Shown here: one piece after another, positions 7,259 to 15,358 of the stretch
How the letters are laid out: each line of letters opens with the position of its first letter
Position numbering within the stretch: position 1 is the first letter of the stretch
Assembly (NCBI GenBank): GCA_904420145.1
Contig: CAJFUI010000143.1
Coordinates: 1 to 36,885, forward strand
Length of the DNA: 36,885 bases
DNA from: an uncultured Oscillospiraceae bacterium
GTDB lineage: Bacteria; Bacillota; Clostridia; Oscillospirales; Oscillospiraceae
Reading direction: 5' to 3'
Translations under genes and position numbers: made by a program
Notes under the pieces: generated by a model
The model's database searches: none
The model's input: only the letters and a program-made list of their open reading frames with translations
Told to the model about the DNA's origin: nothing

Positions 7259-7300
7259 AAAAAAAGCGGGAAAGGCTGCCGTCTCCGGCGCTTTCCCCGC
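7259..7300 (-). terminator. Terminator of the DEAD-box helicase gene
   Basis: A long, slightly imperfect GC-rich stem (about 7266-7300) is followed on the minus strand by seven T residues. It starts 13 nt after the helicase stop codon. Confidence 0.85.
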
Positions 7301-7313
7301 GCTTTTGCTATTT

Positions 7314-8480
7314 TTACTTTTCCGACGGGACCTCTATCAGCTGTCCCGCCTCGTCGAAGCGGACCTCCGTGATTTCGTTCTTGGTAAACTTAGCGATATC
7401 CCGCAGCCGGATCATCGCCGGGTAGTCCGACACCAGGGTGTAGGCCACCCCGTGGCGCTTAGCCCGGCCGGTGCGGCCGATGCGGTGGACATAGTACTCG
7501 TTCTCCTCGGGCACGTCGAAGTTGATCACCGCGTCCACGTCGTCTACGTCGATGCCCCGGGCAGCCACGTCGGTGGCCACAAAGACCCGCAGCTTCCCCT
7601 GCCGGAACTGGGCCATAACCTTCTCCCGCTTCTGCTGGGGGATATCCCCGTGGATGCACTGGGCGTCCACCCCCCGCAGCTGGAGGAGATAGCTGACACG
7701 CTCAGTGTTGCCCTTGGTGTTGCAGAAGATGATCACCCGGTCGTAGCCGCCTTGGTTGATGATCTTCTCCGTGGCGTCGATCTTCTCGTTCATGGGCACC
7801 TCGAGGCGGTACTGGCGGATATCCGGCTTGTTCTCCTCGTCGGCCCGGACAGTGATCTCCTCCGCATCCCGCTGGTAGACCCAGGCGATGTCCATGACCT
7901 CCCGGCTGATGGTGGCGGAGAAGAGGCCCAAATTCTTCCGGTTCTTCATCTGGTCCAGCAGTCTTGTCACGTCCCGGATAAAACCCATATCCAGCATCCG
8001 GTCCGCCTCGTCCAGCACCACCGTCTGCACCTTGTCCAGCCGAACGGTGCGCCGCTTGAGATGGTCGCTGAGGCGGCCGGGGGTGGCGATGACGATCTGG
8101 GGCTTTTTCTTCAGGGTCTCAATCTGCCTGCCGATGGGCTGGCCGCCGTAGAGGCAGACCATGCGGATCCCCGTCTTATAGAGGGCGATCTCCCGCATCT
8201 CCGCAGTGATCTGCAGGGCCAGCTCCCGGGTGGGGGCCAAGATCACCGCCTGCACGTCGTCGCAGTCGGCGTCGATGTGCTCGATGATGGGGATGCCGAA
8301 GGCAAAGGTCTTGCCGGTACCGGTGGGCGCCTTGGCAGTGACGTCCTTCCACGCCATCATAGGCGGGATGCACCCGGCCTGTACCGGGGTGGAGAGCTCG
8401 TAGCCCTTCTTATTGAGCGCGCGCATGATCTCCTCCGACAGCCCCAGGCTGTCAAAGGGCACGCCCTGTGTGATTTCCAT
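7314..8480 (-). CDS. DEAD-box ATP-dependent RNA helicase
   Basis: This 388-aa protein unwinds RNA duplexes using ATP and is likely to act in ribosome assembly, mRNA decay or cold adaptation. The two RecA-like domains carry the expected motifs: a Q-motif region around residues 8-35, Walker A APTGTGKT (51-58), DEAD inside VVLDEADRMLDMGF (near 150), FSAT (motif III) and HRIGRTGR (motif VI, near 330). It ends soon after domain 2, so it lacks the long C-terminal RNA-binding tail of CsdA/DeaD or DbpA and resembles minimal CshB/RhlE-like enzymes. The start ATG follows GAGGAA at 7 nt. The 57-aa gene and its terminator lie just upstream on the same strand. Confidence 0.93.
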   Translation of the reverse strand: MEITQGVPFDSLGLSEEIMRALNKKGYELSTPVQAGCIPPMMAWKDVTAKAPTGTGKTFAFGIPIIEHIDADCDDVQAVILAPTRELALQITAEMREIALYKTGIRMVCLYGGQPIGRQIETLKKKPQIVIATPGRLSDHLKRRTVRLDKVQTVVLDEADRMLDMGFIRDVTRLLDQMKNRKNLGLFSATISREVMDIAWVYQRDAEEITVRADEENKPDIRQYRLEVPMNEKIDATEKIINQGGYDRVIIFCNTKGNTERVSYLLQLRGVDAQCIHGDIPQQKREKVMAQFRQGKLRVFVATDVAARGIDVDDVDAVINFDVPEENEYYVHRIGRTGRAKRHGVAYTLVSDYPAMIRLRDIAKFTKNEITEVRFDEAGQLIEVPSEK

Positions 8481-8530
8481 AGCGTCGTTCCTCTTTTGTC
8501 AATATTTTCCGTAGATGTCCAATATATCAC

Positions 8531-8584
8531 AAAAAAGGCCGCGGCGCAACTGCACTTTTGCCCTTCAGGGGGACAAAAACGGCC
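8531..8584 (-). terminator. Terminator after the 57-aa protein gene
   Basis: An outer stem GGCCG/CGGCC (8537-8541 with 8580-8584) encloses a second weaker stem, and on the minus strand six T residues follow. The stem overlaps the stop codon of the small gene. Confidence 0.6.
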
Positions 8585-8757
8585 TATTCTTCCTCTGTCT
8601 GGTTCAAATAGAGATCCTCCGCGGCGAGAAGGGCCTCCTTGAGGAGGGCAGCGGCCCGCTGGCCGCTCAGCAGGTCCGCAGGGTTTTTCTCCAGCAGGGT
8701 GATAGCGTCGTCCACCTGTCCCACCAGATAGAAGTAGAGTTCTTTGTAATTGACCAT
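8584..8757 (-). CDS. Small acidic protein of unknown function (57 aa)
   Basis: This short open frame encodes 57 residues beginning MVNYKELYFYLVGQVDDAI and ending in QTEEE. AAGGAG lies 8 nt before the ATG and a terminator overlaps the stop, which together support a real gene. The product looks fully helical: an amphipathic first helix with Tyr/Phe/Leu, a short Asn-Pro turn, and a second Ala/Leu-rich helix. No cysteines or catalytic motif are visible. I do not recognise a named family. It is divergent from the ribbon-helix-helix gene and shares its AT-rich control region. Confidence 0.7.
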   Translation of the reverse strand: MVNYKELYFYLVGQVDDAITLLEKNPADLLSGQRAAALLKEALLAAEDLYLNQTEEE

Positions 8758-8789
8758 GAGGATGTCTCCTTCCTTGTTATGTGATGATA

Positions 8790-8801
8790 TATAAGTTTAT
8801 A
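8790..8801. promoter_or_regulatory. Putative operator in an AT-rich divergent control region
   Basis: An inverted repeat TATAA-GT-TTATA lies in the strongly AT-rich stretch 8770-8850 between two divergent small genes. The contrast with the GC-rich surroundings and the DNA-binding look of the adjacent protein suggest an operator or overlapping promoters. I could not fix the -10 and -35 boxes. Confidence 0.35.
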
Positions 8802-8867
8802 CTATTTTATGTAATAAATCAATATAAAATTGGGTAATATGCTATCATTCTCTTGAGGTGATCCCCC

Positions 8868-9173
8868 GTGGCTAAGCCCAGAATCAGCGTGACCTTGGAA
8901 ATTGATATTGTACAGAGCGTAAAGGAGCTTGCGGAATATGACGGCAGGCCCTTTGCCCAGTATGTGAATCTGGTTTTGCGGGATCACCTGGAGAATCTGA
9001 ATGAGCCGCTGTCAGATAGGACGAAAAAATCCAAAACCACCTCTGTCGGCCTCACATTGGACGCCAATGTGATCGAGCGGATCCAGCAGCTGGCGGCGGA
9101 CAACCACCGCTCTGTCTCCCAGTATATTAACATTGTGCTTCGTCAGCACTTAAACCGCCAGAAGGAAATCTGA
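8868..9173 (+). CDS. Protein with two tandem ribbon-helix-helix-like domains
   Basis: This 101-aa protein starts at GTG, 7 nt after GAGGTG. It contains two similar copies of about 40 residues: residues 5-44 (RISVTLEIDIVQSVKELAEY, then an AQYVNLVLRDHL segment) and residues 56-98 (TTSVGLTLDANVIERIQQLA, then an SQYINIVLRQHL segment). Each copy has a short polar beta strand, a helix, a turn and a second helix, as in Arc/MetJ/CopG proteins. Normal ribbon-helix-helix proteins dimerise to form the DNA-reading strand pair; here both could come from one chain. A DNA-binding repressor is likely by inference. No toxin gene is adjacent. A good terminator follows immediately. Confidence 0.75.
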   Translation: MAKPRISVTLEIDIVQSVKELAEYDGRPFAQYVNLVLRDHLENLNEPLSDRTKKSKTTSVGLTLDANVIERIQQLAADNHRSVSQYINIVLRQHLNRQKEI

Positions 9174-9202
9174 GGGCGCCGCGCATGCGGCGTCCTTTTT
9201 TT
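9174..9202 (+). terminator. Terminator of the tandem ribbon-helix-helix gene
   Basis: A 9-bp stem with one G-T pair (9174-9182 with 9187-9195), loop GCAT, is followed by seven T residues. It begins directly after the stop codon. Confidence 0.9.
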
Positions 9203-9367
9203 GCCGCCTGCCGGCGGCGTGGGTTTTGTGCCCCTGCGGGGCACATCGCCGCAAGTGCGGCGTGCGAACGTTTTCGCCTTCGGCGAAAACCTCGGCGCAG
9301 GCGGGCTTTGCCTGCCGAGCAGGTGAAATTTCTTGGGGGCCCCGCAAAAGCGGCAGCTTTTGTGGGG
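9203..9367. repeat. String of consecutive perfect hairpins
   Basis: Six hairpins follow each other with almost no spacer. Stems are: GCCGCC (9203-9218), TGTGCCCC (9227-9245), CGCCGCA (9247-9262), GTTTTCGCC (9270-9290), CTCGG plus CAGGC with a 2-nt bulge (9291-9319), and CCCCGCAAAAGC with one G-T pair (9340-9367). Loops are 2-7 nt. They have different sequences, so this is not a CRISPR array. They lead straight into repeat copy B. No coding frame is convincing. Confidence 0.75.
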
Positions 9368-9373
9368 GATATT

Positions 9374-9848
9374 CCGCTCGACCGAGCGGCCTCCTTTTTG
9401 GTCGGCCAAAAAGGAGGCAAAAAGCCGCTTAGAACCTACGGTTCTAAGGACTCCCTACTCCCCGTTGGACTGCGTTCCCCTATGACCGGCGCGTGACCAT
9501 TGAAAGGACCGGCGCCCCGCCCCGGGCGTTACGCCCTGCTGCGGCGAAGTACTGAGTACTCTTTGCCCCCATGGGGAGCGCCTGCTGCGGCGGATGTGAG
9601 GTGGCCTGTCAGTTTGCGAAGCGACAGAACGCCGCTTCTTGTTATTCTACCGCAGGAGGGCGTAACGCCCGGGTCCAGAATGGCAGTCAATTCAGTGCTC
9701 CTCCGGGGCTGCCGCGCCCGGCGAGGCAAAGGAATCAAGGCAAGGTTCTCCCCATTCTGCCAATCTCTGGGGTCCTTAGGGGCTTGCCCCTAAGCGGGCT
9801 TTTGGGTCCTTTTGGGCCGAGCCAAAAGGACCTCGCCTCGGGAGGCGA
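9374..9848. repeat. Complex palindromic repeat, complete copy B
   Basis: This is the second complete unit, in the same order as copy A: GC-rich hairpin (stem CCGCTCG, 9374-9389), T/A-tract hairpin (stem CCTCCTTTTTGG, 9390-9417), CTTAGAACC hairpin (9428-9448), core long inverted repeat (9521-9673), CTTAGGGGC hairpin (9775-9794), T/A-tract hairpin (stem GGTCCTTTTGG, 9805-9832) and GC-rich hairpin (stem TCGCCTC, 9833-9848). Outer stems differ from copy A on both strands while still pairing. It lies between the terminator at 9174-9202 and the glgP terminator, in sequence otherwise free of genes. Confidence 0.85.
9521..9673. repeat. Core long inverted repeat of copy B
   Basis: The arms at 9521-9544 and 9650-9673 match the copy A arms, with a single internal mismatch, and again enclose exactly 105 nt. 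The interior shares a stretch with copy A (GCGCCTGCTGCGGCGGA) and the motif GAAGCGA followed by AGAACG. Near the left arm copy A can form GGTGGAG/CTCCACC, while copy B can form the different stem AGTAC/GTACT (9548-9560) at the same place. Confidence 0.8.
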
Positions 9849-9891
9849 AATCTCTTCGTCGAGGAAAAAGTGGCTCGCCGCCGGCAGGCGG

Positions 9892-9932
9892 CAAAACAGA
9901 ACAGACCGCCCGGAGGAAAGCCGGGCGGTCTG
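9892..9932 (-). terminator. Terminator of glgP
   Basis: A perfect 12-bp stem (CAGACCGCCCGG at 9902-9913 with 9921-9932) and a 7-nt loop are followed on the minus strand by TTCTGTTTTG. The stop codon is 12 nt upstream. Confidence 0.85.
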
Positions 9933-9944
9933 CTTATCCACAGG

Positions 9945-12383
9945 TCATACGGATTGCTTTTTATAGGGCACGTGCCAAATGTTGTCCGCATACTCCGCGA
10001 TGGCGCGGTCCGCGGCAAACACGCCGCTGCGGGCGATGTTGTGCAGGCTCATCTGATTCCACCTGCGCTGGTCGAGGTAGGTCTCCATCATCCGCCGCTC
10101 CGCTTCGCAGTAGGAGGCGAAATCCGCCAGGAGCATATACTCGTCCGGGCTGCTGCCCCCCTGTCCCATGAGCAGGCGCTCGTGGAGGTCCTCATAGCGG
10201 TTTCCGTCGGCAAAGCCGGCGTTCATCTGGTCCAGCACAGCCCGCAGGGCCGGATCCCGGCTGTAGAGCCGGTAGGGGTTATAGCCGCTGCGCCGCAGCT
10301 CGGCCACCTCCTCAGTCTTGTGACCGAAGAGGAACATGTTCTCATCCCCCAGCACCTGGTGCATCTCCACGTTGGCGCCGTCCAAGGTACCCACGGTGAG
10401 GGCGCCGTTCATCATGAACTTCATGTTCCCCGTGCCGCGGGCCTCCTTACCGGCGAGAGAGATCTGCTGGCTCACCTCGCTGGCGGGCATCAGCTGCTCG
10501 GCCAGGGACACCCGGTAGTTCTCCAAGAACACCACCTGGAGCCGGTCCTTGCAGACGGGATCCTTGTTCACCTGATCGGCCAGGGAGTTAATCAGCTGGA
10601 TGATGCGCTTGGCCACGGCGTAGCCCGGGGCGGCCTTGGCGCCGAAGAGGAAGGTATGGGGATAGAAATCCATGTTGGGATTATCCCGCAGCTGCTGGTA
10701 GAGATAGATAATGTGCATGGCGTTGAGCAGCTGGCGCTTGTACTCGTGGAGGCGCTTAACCTGTACGTCGAAGATGGCCTCGGTGTTGAGCACCACCCCC
10801 TGCTCCCGCCGGGCGTACTTGGCAAAGCTCTCCTTATTGGCCTTCTTGATCTTCCCCATGCACTCCAGCACTCCGCTGTCCTCCGCGTAGGCGTCAAGCT
10901 TCTCCAGCGTCATCGGCTGGAGCAGATAGGCGTCGCCGCCGGTGAGGTCTCGGATCAGGCCGTCCAGCCCGGGGTTGATCTCGCTGAGCCAGCGGCGGTG
11001 GTCGATGCCGTTGGTGACATTTTTAAATTTCTCCGGCTCCATACCGTAGGCGCTGTGGAACAGATCGTCCTTGAGAATCTGGCTGTGAAGGGCGGAGACG
11101 CCGTTGATGGCCATACAGCCGGCAAGGCACAGGTTGGCCATGCGGACCTCGCCGCCCCAGATAATGGCCATCTCCTCCGTCTTTTTGGGGTCGTGGTAGT
11201 AGTCCTCCACCTTCCGCTGCCAGCGGTTGGAGATCTCCACCAAAATCTGCCAGATGCGGGGCAGCAGGGACTCCACCAGATTCTGGGGCCAGCGCTCCAG
11301 GGCCTCGGCCAGGACCGTGTGGTTGGTATAGGCCACGGACTTGGTGGTGATATCCCACGCCACATCCCAGCTGAGCCCCGCGTCGTCGATGAGGATGCGC
11401 ATGAGCTCGGGGATCACCAGGGCGGGGTGGGTGTCGTTGATCTGGATGACGTTTTTCTCGTGGAAGTTCGTCAGGGTGCCGTAGGCCTGGATGTGCTTGC
11501 GGACAATGGACTGGACAGTGGCGGAGACAAAGAAGTACTGCTGCTTGAGCCGCAGGCTCTTGCCCTCGTAGTGGTTGTCCTCGGGGTAGAGGACCTTGGC
11601 GATGACCTCCGCCATGGCAGCCTCCTCGCTGGCCTGGAGGTAGTCCCCCTTCTGGAAGAGGCTCATATCAATGGGCTTGGGGCTCTTGGCGTCCCAGAGC
11701 CGGAGGAAGTTGGTGTGCTTGGTGCCGTATCCGGCGATTTCCATATCGCAGGGCACCGCCAGCACCCGGGTGTAGCCCTCGTTCACCACATGGAGGTGGT
11801 TGTCATCCCAGAACTCCCGGAGGGTACCGCCGAAGTGGACCTCCTCCATCTCCTCGGGCTTGGGCACCAGCCATGCGTCGCCCATACCCTTCCAGTCGTC
11901 CGGCAGCTCCACCTGCTGGCCGTCCACAATCTTCTGCCGGAAGATGCCCAGCTCATAGCAGATGGAGTAGCCCGCCGCCGGGATCTCCAGAGTGGTCAGG
12001 CTGTCCAAGTAGCAGGCGGCGAGGCGGCCCAAACCACCGTTGCCGAGGCCCGCGTCGGGCTCCATCTCAAAGATATCGTTGGGATCAAAGCCCATGTCCT
12101 CAAGGGCGCCCCTGAGAATCTCCACCACGCCCAGGTTGTAGGCGTTTTTCATCAGGCTGCGCCCCATCAAAAATTCCAGGGACATGTAGTGGACCTTCCG
12201 CTTGCGCTCTCTGCGGGTGGCTTTGCGGGTATCGATGGCCCGGTCCGCCATGACCTCCCGCAGCACCATAGCGCAGGCCTTCATCACATTGGCCTCCGTG
12301 GCCTCCTCCACCGTACATCCAAAATTCAGCCGCAGCTTATCGCTGATGGCCTTCCGCATACTCTCTCTGGTAAAATTCTCCAT
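9945..12383 (-). CDS. glgP: Glycogen/maltodextrin phosphorylase
   Basis: This 812-aa enzyme (GT35) releases glucose-1-phosphate from the non-reducing ends of glycogen with phosphate. Family signatures are present: the N-terminal region with YMSLEFLMGR and DAGLGNGGLGRLAACYLDS, the central NDTHPAL region, and the C-terminal pyridoxal-phosphate motif with the Schiff-base lysine in GTGNMKFMMNGALTVGTLDG. Length is normal for bacterial phosphorylases. The ATG follows GAAGGG at about 6 nt. It lies downstream of glgA on the same strand, but a strong terminator at 12552-12588 separates them, so glgP is likely to have its own promoter in 12384-12551, where I could not identify boxes with confidence. 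Confidence 0.96.
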   Translation of the reverse strand: MENFTRESMRKAISDKLRLNFGCTVEEATEANVMKACAMVLREVMADRAIDTRKATRRERKRKVHYMSLEFLMGRSLMKNAYNLGVVEILRGALEDMGFDPNDIFEMEPDAGLGNGGLGRLAACYLDSLTTLEIPAAGYSICYELGIFRQKIVDGQQVELPDDWKGMGDAWLVPKPEEMEEVHFGGTLREFWDDNHLHVVNEGYTRVLAVPCDMEIAGYGTKHTNFLRLWDAKSPKPIDMSLFQKGDYLQASEEAAMAEVIAKVLYPEDNHYEGKSLRLKQQYFFVSATVQSIVRKHIQAYGTLTNFHEKNVIQINDTHPALVIPELMRILIDDAGLSWDVAWDITTKSVAYTNHTVLAEALERWPQNLVESLLPRIWQILVEISNRWQRKVEDYYHDPKKTEEMAIIWGGEVRMANLCLAGCMAINGVSALHSQILKDDLFHSAYGMEPEKFKNVTNGIDHRRWLSEINPGLDGLIRDLTGGDAYLLQPMTLEKLDAYAEDSGVLECMGKIKKANKESFAKYARREQGVVLNTEAIFDVQVKRLHEYKRQLLNAMHIIYLYQQLRDNPNMDFYPHTFLFGAKAAPGYAVAKRIIQLINSLADQVNKDPVCKDRLQVVFLENYRVSLAEQLMPASEVSQQISLAGKEARGTGNMKFMMNGALTVGTLDGANVEMHQVLGDENMFLFGHKTEEVAELRRSGYNPYRLYSRDPALRAVLDQMNAGFADGNRYEDLHERLLMGQGGSSPDEYMLLADFASYCEAERRMMETYLDQRRWNQMSLHNIARSGVFAADRAIAEYADNIWHVPYKKQSV

Positions 12384-12551
12384 TTGCTTCCCTTCTTTCT
12401 CATTGTCTTAAACGGAGCATATCCCCAGCCGCAGCCCCTGTGGACAGGGATATACGCCGCCTTCTATTCCACGGCGAAGCGCTCCCGCGCCGCCCATAAC
12501 GTACTCTAAGCGCCGAAAGGCGGACGCCCCGGTGTGTTCCGCCCGTTACCC

Positions 12552-12588
12552 AAAAACAGGGGGGTATTGCCTCGTACCCCCCTGTTTT
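12552..12588 (-). terminator. Terminator after glgA
   Basis: A perfect 14-bp stem (AAAACAGGGGGGTA at 12553-12566 with 12575-12588), with an 8-nt loop, ends in TTTTT on the minus strand. It closes the glgBCDA operon and separates it from glgP. Confidence 0.9.
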
Positions 12589-12625
12589 CGTTATACCGCC
12601 GTCCCTCGGCCGGCGCTGCCGCGCC

Positions 12626-14059
12626 TCAGGAGCGGATCATCTGATAAATCCGGTTGTATTCCCCCGCGCTCTTGTCCCAGCTGAAGTCCTCCGTCATCCC
12701 GTGGTACTGCAGCAGCTTAAACGCGTCGCGGTTGTTGTGGTAGAGATCCACCGCCTGGCGGATCACGTAGACCATATCCCCGGCGTTGTAGTTGGCAAAG
12801 GTAAAGCCGTTGCCCGCGCCGCACCATGCCTCATAGGGGTGAACCGTGTCCTTAAGCCCGCCGGTCTCCCGGACGATGGGCACCGTGCCGTAGCGCATAG
12901 CGATCATCTGGGCCAAACCGCAGGGCTCGCTCTTGGAGGGCATCAGCAGCAGATCGGCGCCGGCGTAGATAGCGGTGGCTAAATCCTCGTTATAGCCCCG
13001 GTAGAGGGCCATCCGCCCGGGCAGCCACCCCAGCTTGCTCTCAAAGAACTCCTCATAGCTCGCGTCGCCTGAGCCCAGCACCACAAACTGGCAGTGGAGC
13101 CCCATGATCTCGTCAAAGGCGCTGCACACCAGATCCAGCCCCTTGTGGCTCACCAGGCGGCTGACAATGGCGATGATGGGCGTATCCGCCTCCACGTTCA
13201 AATGCAGCCGCTGCTGCAGCTCCTCCTTGCACCGTCCCTTACCCTCCATGCGCTTGACGCTGAAGTGGCTGTGCAGCTTCGGGTCGGTGGCAGGGTTGTA
13301 GCGCTCCATATCAATGCCGTTGAGCACCCCGTGGAGCTTCCATGCGTTCAGATTCAGCGCCCCCTCCAGCCCGTGGGCGTAGTAGGGGTCCCGGAGCTCC
13401 TGGGCATAGGTGGGGCTGACAGCGGTGATGGCGTCGCTGACCATCAGCGCGCCCTTGAGGAGGTTCACATCCCCGGCAAAGTCCAGCGTGCCGTCGGTCA
13501 TCCAGCCCGGGTCCAGGCCGAACAGGTCCTCCAAAGTCTCCTTGCCGTAGCGGCCCTGATACTCTATATTATGCACGGTGAACACCGTCTTGATGCCGCG
13601 GATCTCCGGCCAGCGGTCGTACTCGTCCTTCAGGTAAATGGGGATCAGGGCGGTCTGCCAGTCGTTGCAGTGGATCACGTCGGGCAGCGCCCCCATACTG
13701 GGCAGCAGGGACACCACAGCCCGAGAGAAGAAGCCAAAGCGCTCCCCGTCGTCATAGTGGCCATAGAGTCCGTCCCGTTTGAAATACTGCTCGTTGTCCA
13801 CGAAAAACCAAGTAACGCCCTGCCGCTCCATGCGGAACAGCCCCGCATAGATCCTCCTCCAGCCGAGGGGCACATCGATGTGGCAGACAAACTCCATCTG
13901 CTCCTTCCACCGCTCCGCCACCGTCTGGTAGAGGGGCAGTACCACCGCTACCTCGTCGCCGGTCTTGGCCAGAGCCTGGGGCAGGCTGCCGGCCACATCG
14001 GCCAGTCCGCCGGTTTTGCAAAAGGGTACCGCCTCAGACGCCGCAAACAGGATTCTCAC
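12626..14059 (-). CDS. glgA: Glycogen synthase
   Basis: This 477-aa GT5 enzyme transfers glucose from ADP-glucose to the growing alpha-1,4-glucan. The N-terminal ADP-binding KTGGLADV motif is at residues 15-22, and the C-terminal half has the SKSEPCGLAQMIAMRYGTVPIV region typical of GT5 acceptor/nucleotide binding. Length is standard. The start is GTG, with GGAGG 8 nt upstream. A 183-nt gap separates it from glgD; this gap contains partial inverted repeats and may hold a secondary promoter or processing site, which I could not resolve. It is the last gene of the synthesis cluster. Confidence 0.96.
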   Translation of the reverse strand: MRILFAASEAVPFCKTGGLADVAGSLPQALAKTGDEVAVVLPLYQTVAERWKEQMEFVCHIDVPLGWRRIYAGLFRMERQGVTWFFVDNEQYFKRDGLYGHYDDGERFGFFSRAVVSLLPSMGALPDVIHCNDWQTALIPIYLKDEYDRWPEIRGIKTVFTVHNIEYQGRYGKETLEDLFGLDPGWMTDGTLDFAGDVNLLKGALMVSDAITAVSPTYAQELRDPYYAHGLEGALNLNAWKLHGVLNGIDMERYNPATDPKLHSHFSVKRMEGKGRCKEELQQRLHLNVEADTPIIAIVSRLVSHKGLDLVCSAFDEIMGLHCQFVVLGSGDASYEEFFESKLGWLPGRMALYRGYNEDLATAIYAGADLLLMPSKSEPCGLAQMIAMRYGTVPIVRETGGLKDTVHPYEAWCGAGNGFTFANYNAGDMVYVIRQAVDLYHNNRDAFKLLQYHGMTEDFSWDKSAGEYNRIYQMIRS

Positions 14060-14242
14060 AGCTTTTGCCTCCTTCCTGTGCGGAGAGTTCCTCCGCCGGT
14101 GGGGTATGACGGGAAACGCGCGCCCCTCTTACCCCTCCATCATATCGTCCCCCATGGGGAATCTCAATGCCAAAGTTGGACAGATTTTGTCTCCAAATTC
14201 TGCCGCTCTTTGGGCATACTACACTTTTATGGTTAAAAACAG

Positions 14243-15358
14243 TTAAATTTTCGCATTTTTCGCAATCGCGATGGGATACCGCTCATTCCCCACTAAGGTA
14301 CAGCCGTCGGTGATCTGCACGTTCTTATCGGCGATCACGTTGCTGAGGGACGCGCCCTTCCCCACGCTGGTGTTCTGCATGAGGATGCAGTTTTTCACCA
14401 CGGCTCCCTTGGCCACCGACACGCCCCTGAAGAGGATGGAGTTCTCCACGGTCCCCTCCACCGTGCACCCGTCGGCCACCAAGGAATTGACACAGGCCCC
14501 GTCGGGGTCCAAATAGGTGGTGGAGAGGTTCATCTCCTTGGTGTAGATGGGCCGGTCCGCAGGGAACAGCGCCCGGCGGATAGCGGGATTTAGGAGCTCC
14601 ATGCTGCGGTCATAGTACTCCGAGAGGGTGCGGATCTGAGCGGCGTAGCCCTCCCAGACATAGCCCCGGATCTTCAAACGGCCGGACATATTCTGGAGGA
14701 CGGCGTTGCGGAAGCTATAGTGGTCCTTCCGGCGGCACTCCTCCACCAGCTCCAGAAGCAGGTCCCTTGACAGGATAAAGATATCGAGAGAGCGCAGGCC
14801 CGCGCAGTCCTTGGCGTTGTAGAGGGTATCCTGCACCCAGCCGCCCTCCCCTAAAACAAAGGAGGTGGCCCCTTCCAGATCCCCCTGCCCCTTGGCGGCG
14901 CACACGGCGGTGATATCCGCGCCGGAGGAGAGGTGATCGGCGTAGACCTGCTGGAGGGGAAGGTTGATGATCGTGTCGCTGTCGGCCAGGACCACGTGAT
15001 CCTGCCGGATGCGCTCTAAGTAGCTCTGCACACTGCTCAGCGCCTCCATCTTACCCCGGAAGGTGCCGCTGCCCCGCTCCCGCACCATGGCGAAGGGCGG
15101 CAGCAGCCGCAGTCCGCCGTGCATGCGGCTGAGGTCCCATTCCTTGCCTGTGCCCACGTGGTCCAGAAGGCTCTGGTAATTTCCGTGGATGATGACGCCC
15201 ACGTCCCGAACCCCGGCGTTGACCATGTTGCTCAGAACAAAGTCGATCATCCGATAGCGCCCGCCGAAGGGGACAGAGGCCGGGGTGCGGTTCTCCGAGA
15301 GCTCCCGCAGCCCCACATGCTTGCCATAGGCAAAAATCACTCCATGTAACCCGTTCAT
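14243..15358 (-). CDS. glgD: GlgD, regulatory partner of ADP-glucose pyrophosphorylase
   Basis: This 371-aa paralogue of GlgC pairs with GlgC in Firmicutes and raises its activity. It has the nucleotidyltransferase fold start ([22 protein letters not shown]) but lacks the catalytic GGxGxRL loop, and has the C-terminal left-handed beta-helix with repeated ILF/ILM segments. Its ATG overlaps the glgC stop by ATGA and has GGAGG at 7 nt, giving translational coupling and balanced subunit amounts. Confidence 0.94.
   Translation of the reverse strand: MNGLHGVIFAYGKHVGLRELSENRTPASVPFGGRYRMIDFVLSNMVNAGVRDVGVIIHGNYQSLLDHVGTGKEWDLSRMHGGLRLLPPFAMVRERGSGTFRGKMEALSSVQSYLERIRQDHVVLADSDTIINLPLQQVYADHLSSGADITAVCAAKGQGDLEGATSFVLGEGGWVQDTLYNAKDCAGLRSLDIFILSRDLLLELVEECRRKDHYSFRNAVLQNMSGRLKIRGYVWEGYAAQIRTLSEYYDRSMELLNPAIRRALFPADRPIYTKEMNLSTTYLDPDGACVNSLVADGCTVEGTVENSILFRGVSVAKGAVVKNCILMQNTSVGKGASLSNVIADKNVQITDGCTLVGNERYPIAIAKNAKI

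Noticed and set aside
8868-9173. Antitoxin of a toxin-antitoxin pair
   Set aside because: No toxin-like gene lies next to it; the terminator follows directly and the divergent 57-aa protein does not look like a known toxin.
9203-9848. CRISPR array
   Set aside because: The hairpins have different sequences and no regular repeat-spacer pattern; no cas genes are present.
9185-9966. Open frames across the hairpin run and repeat copy B
   Set aside because: Same reason: frames are not preserved between the two repeat copies and follow the palindromes.
9870-12509. Very long open frame on the plus strand opposite glgP
   Set aside because: It is an antisense shadow of a clear glycogen phosphorylase gene. 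High GC and codon bias remove stop codons on the opposite strand; it has no family motifs and no fitting ribosome site.
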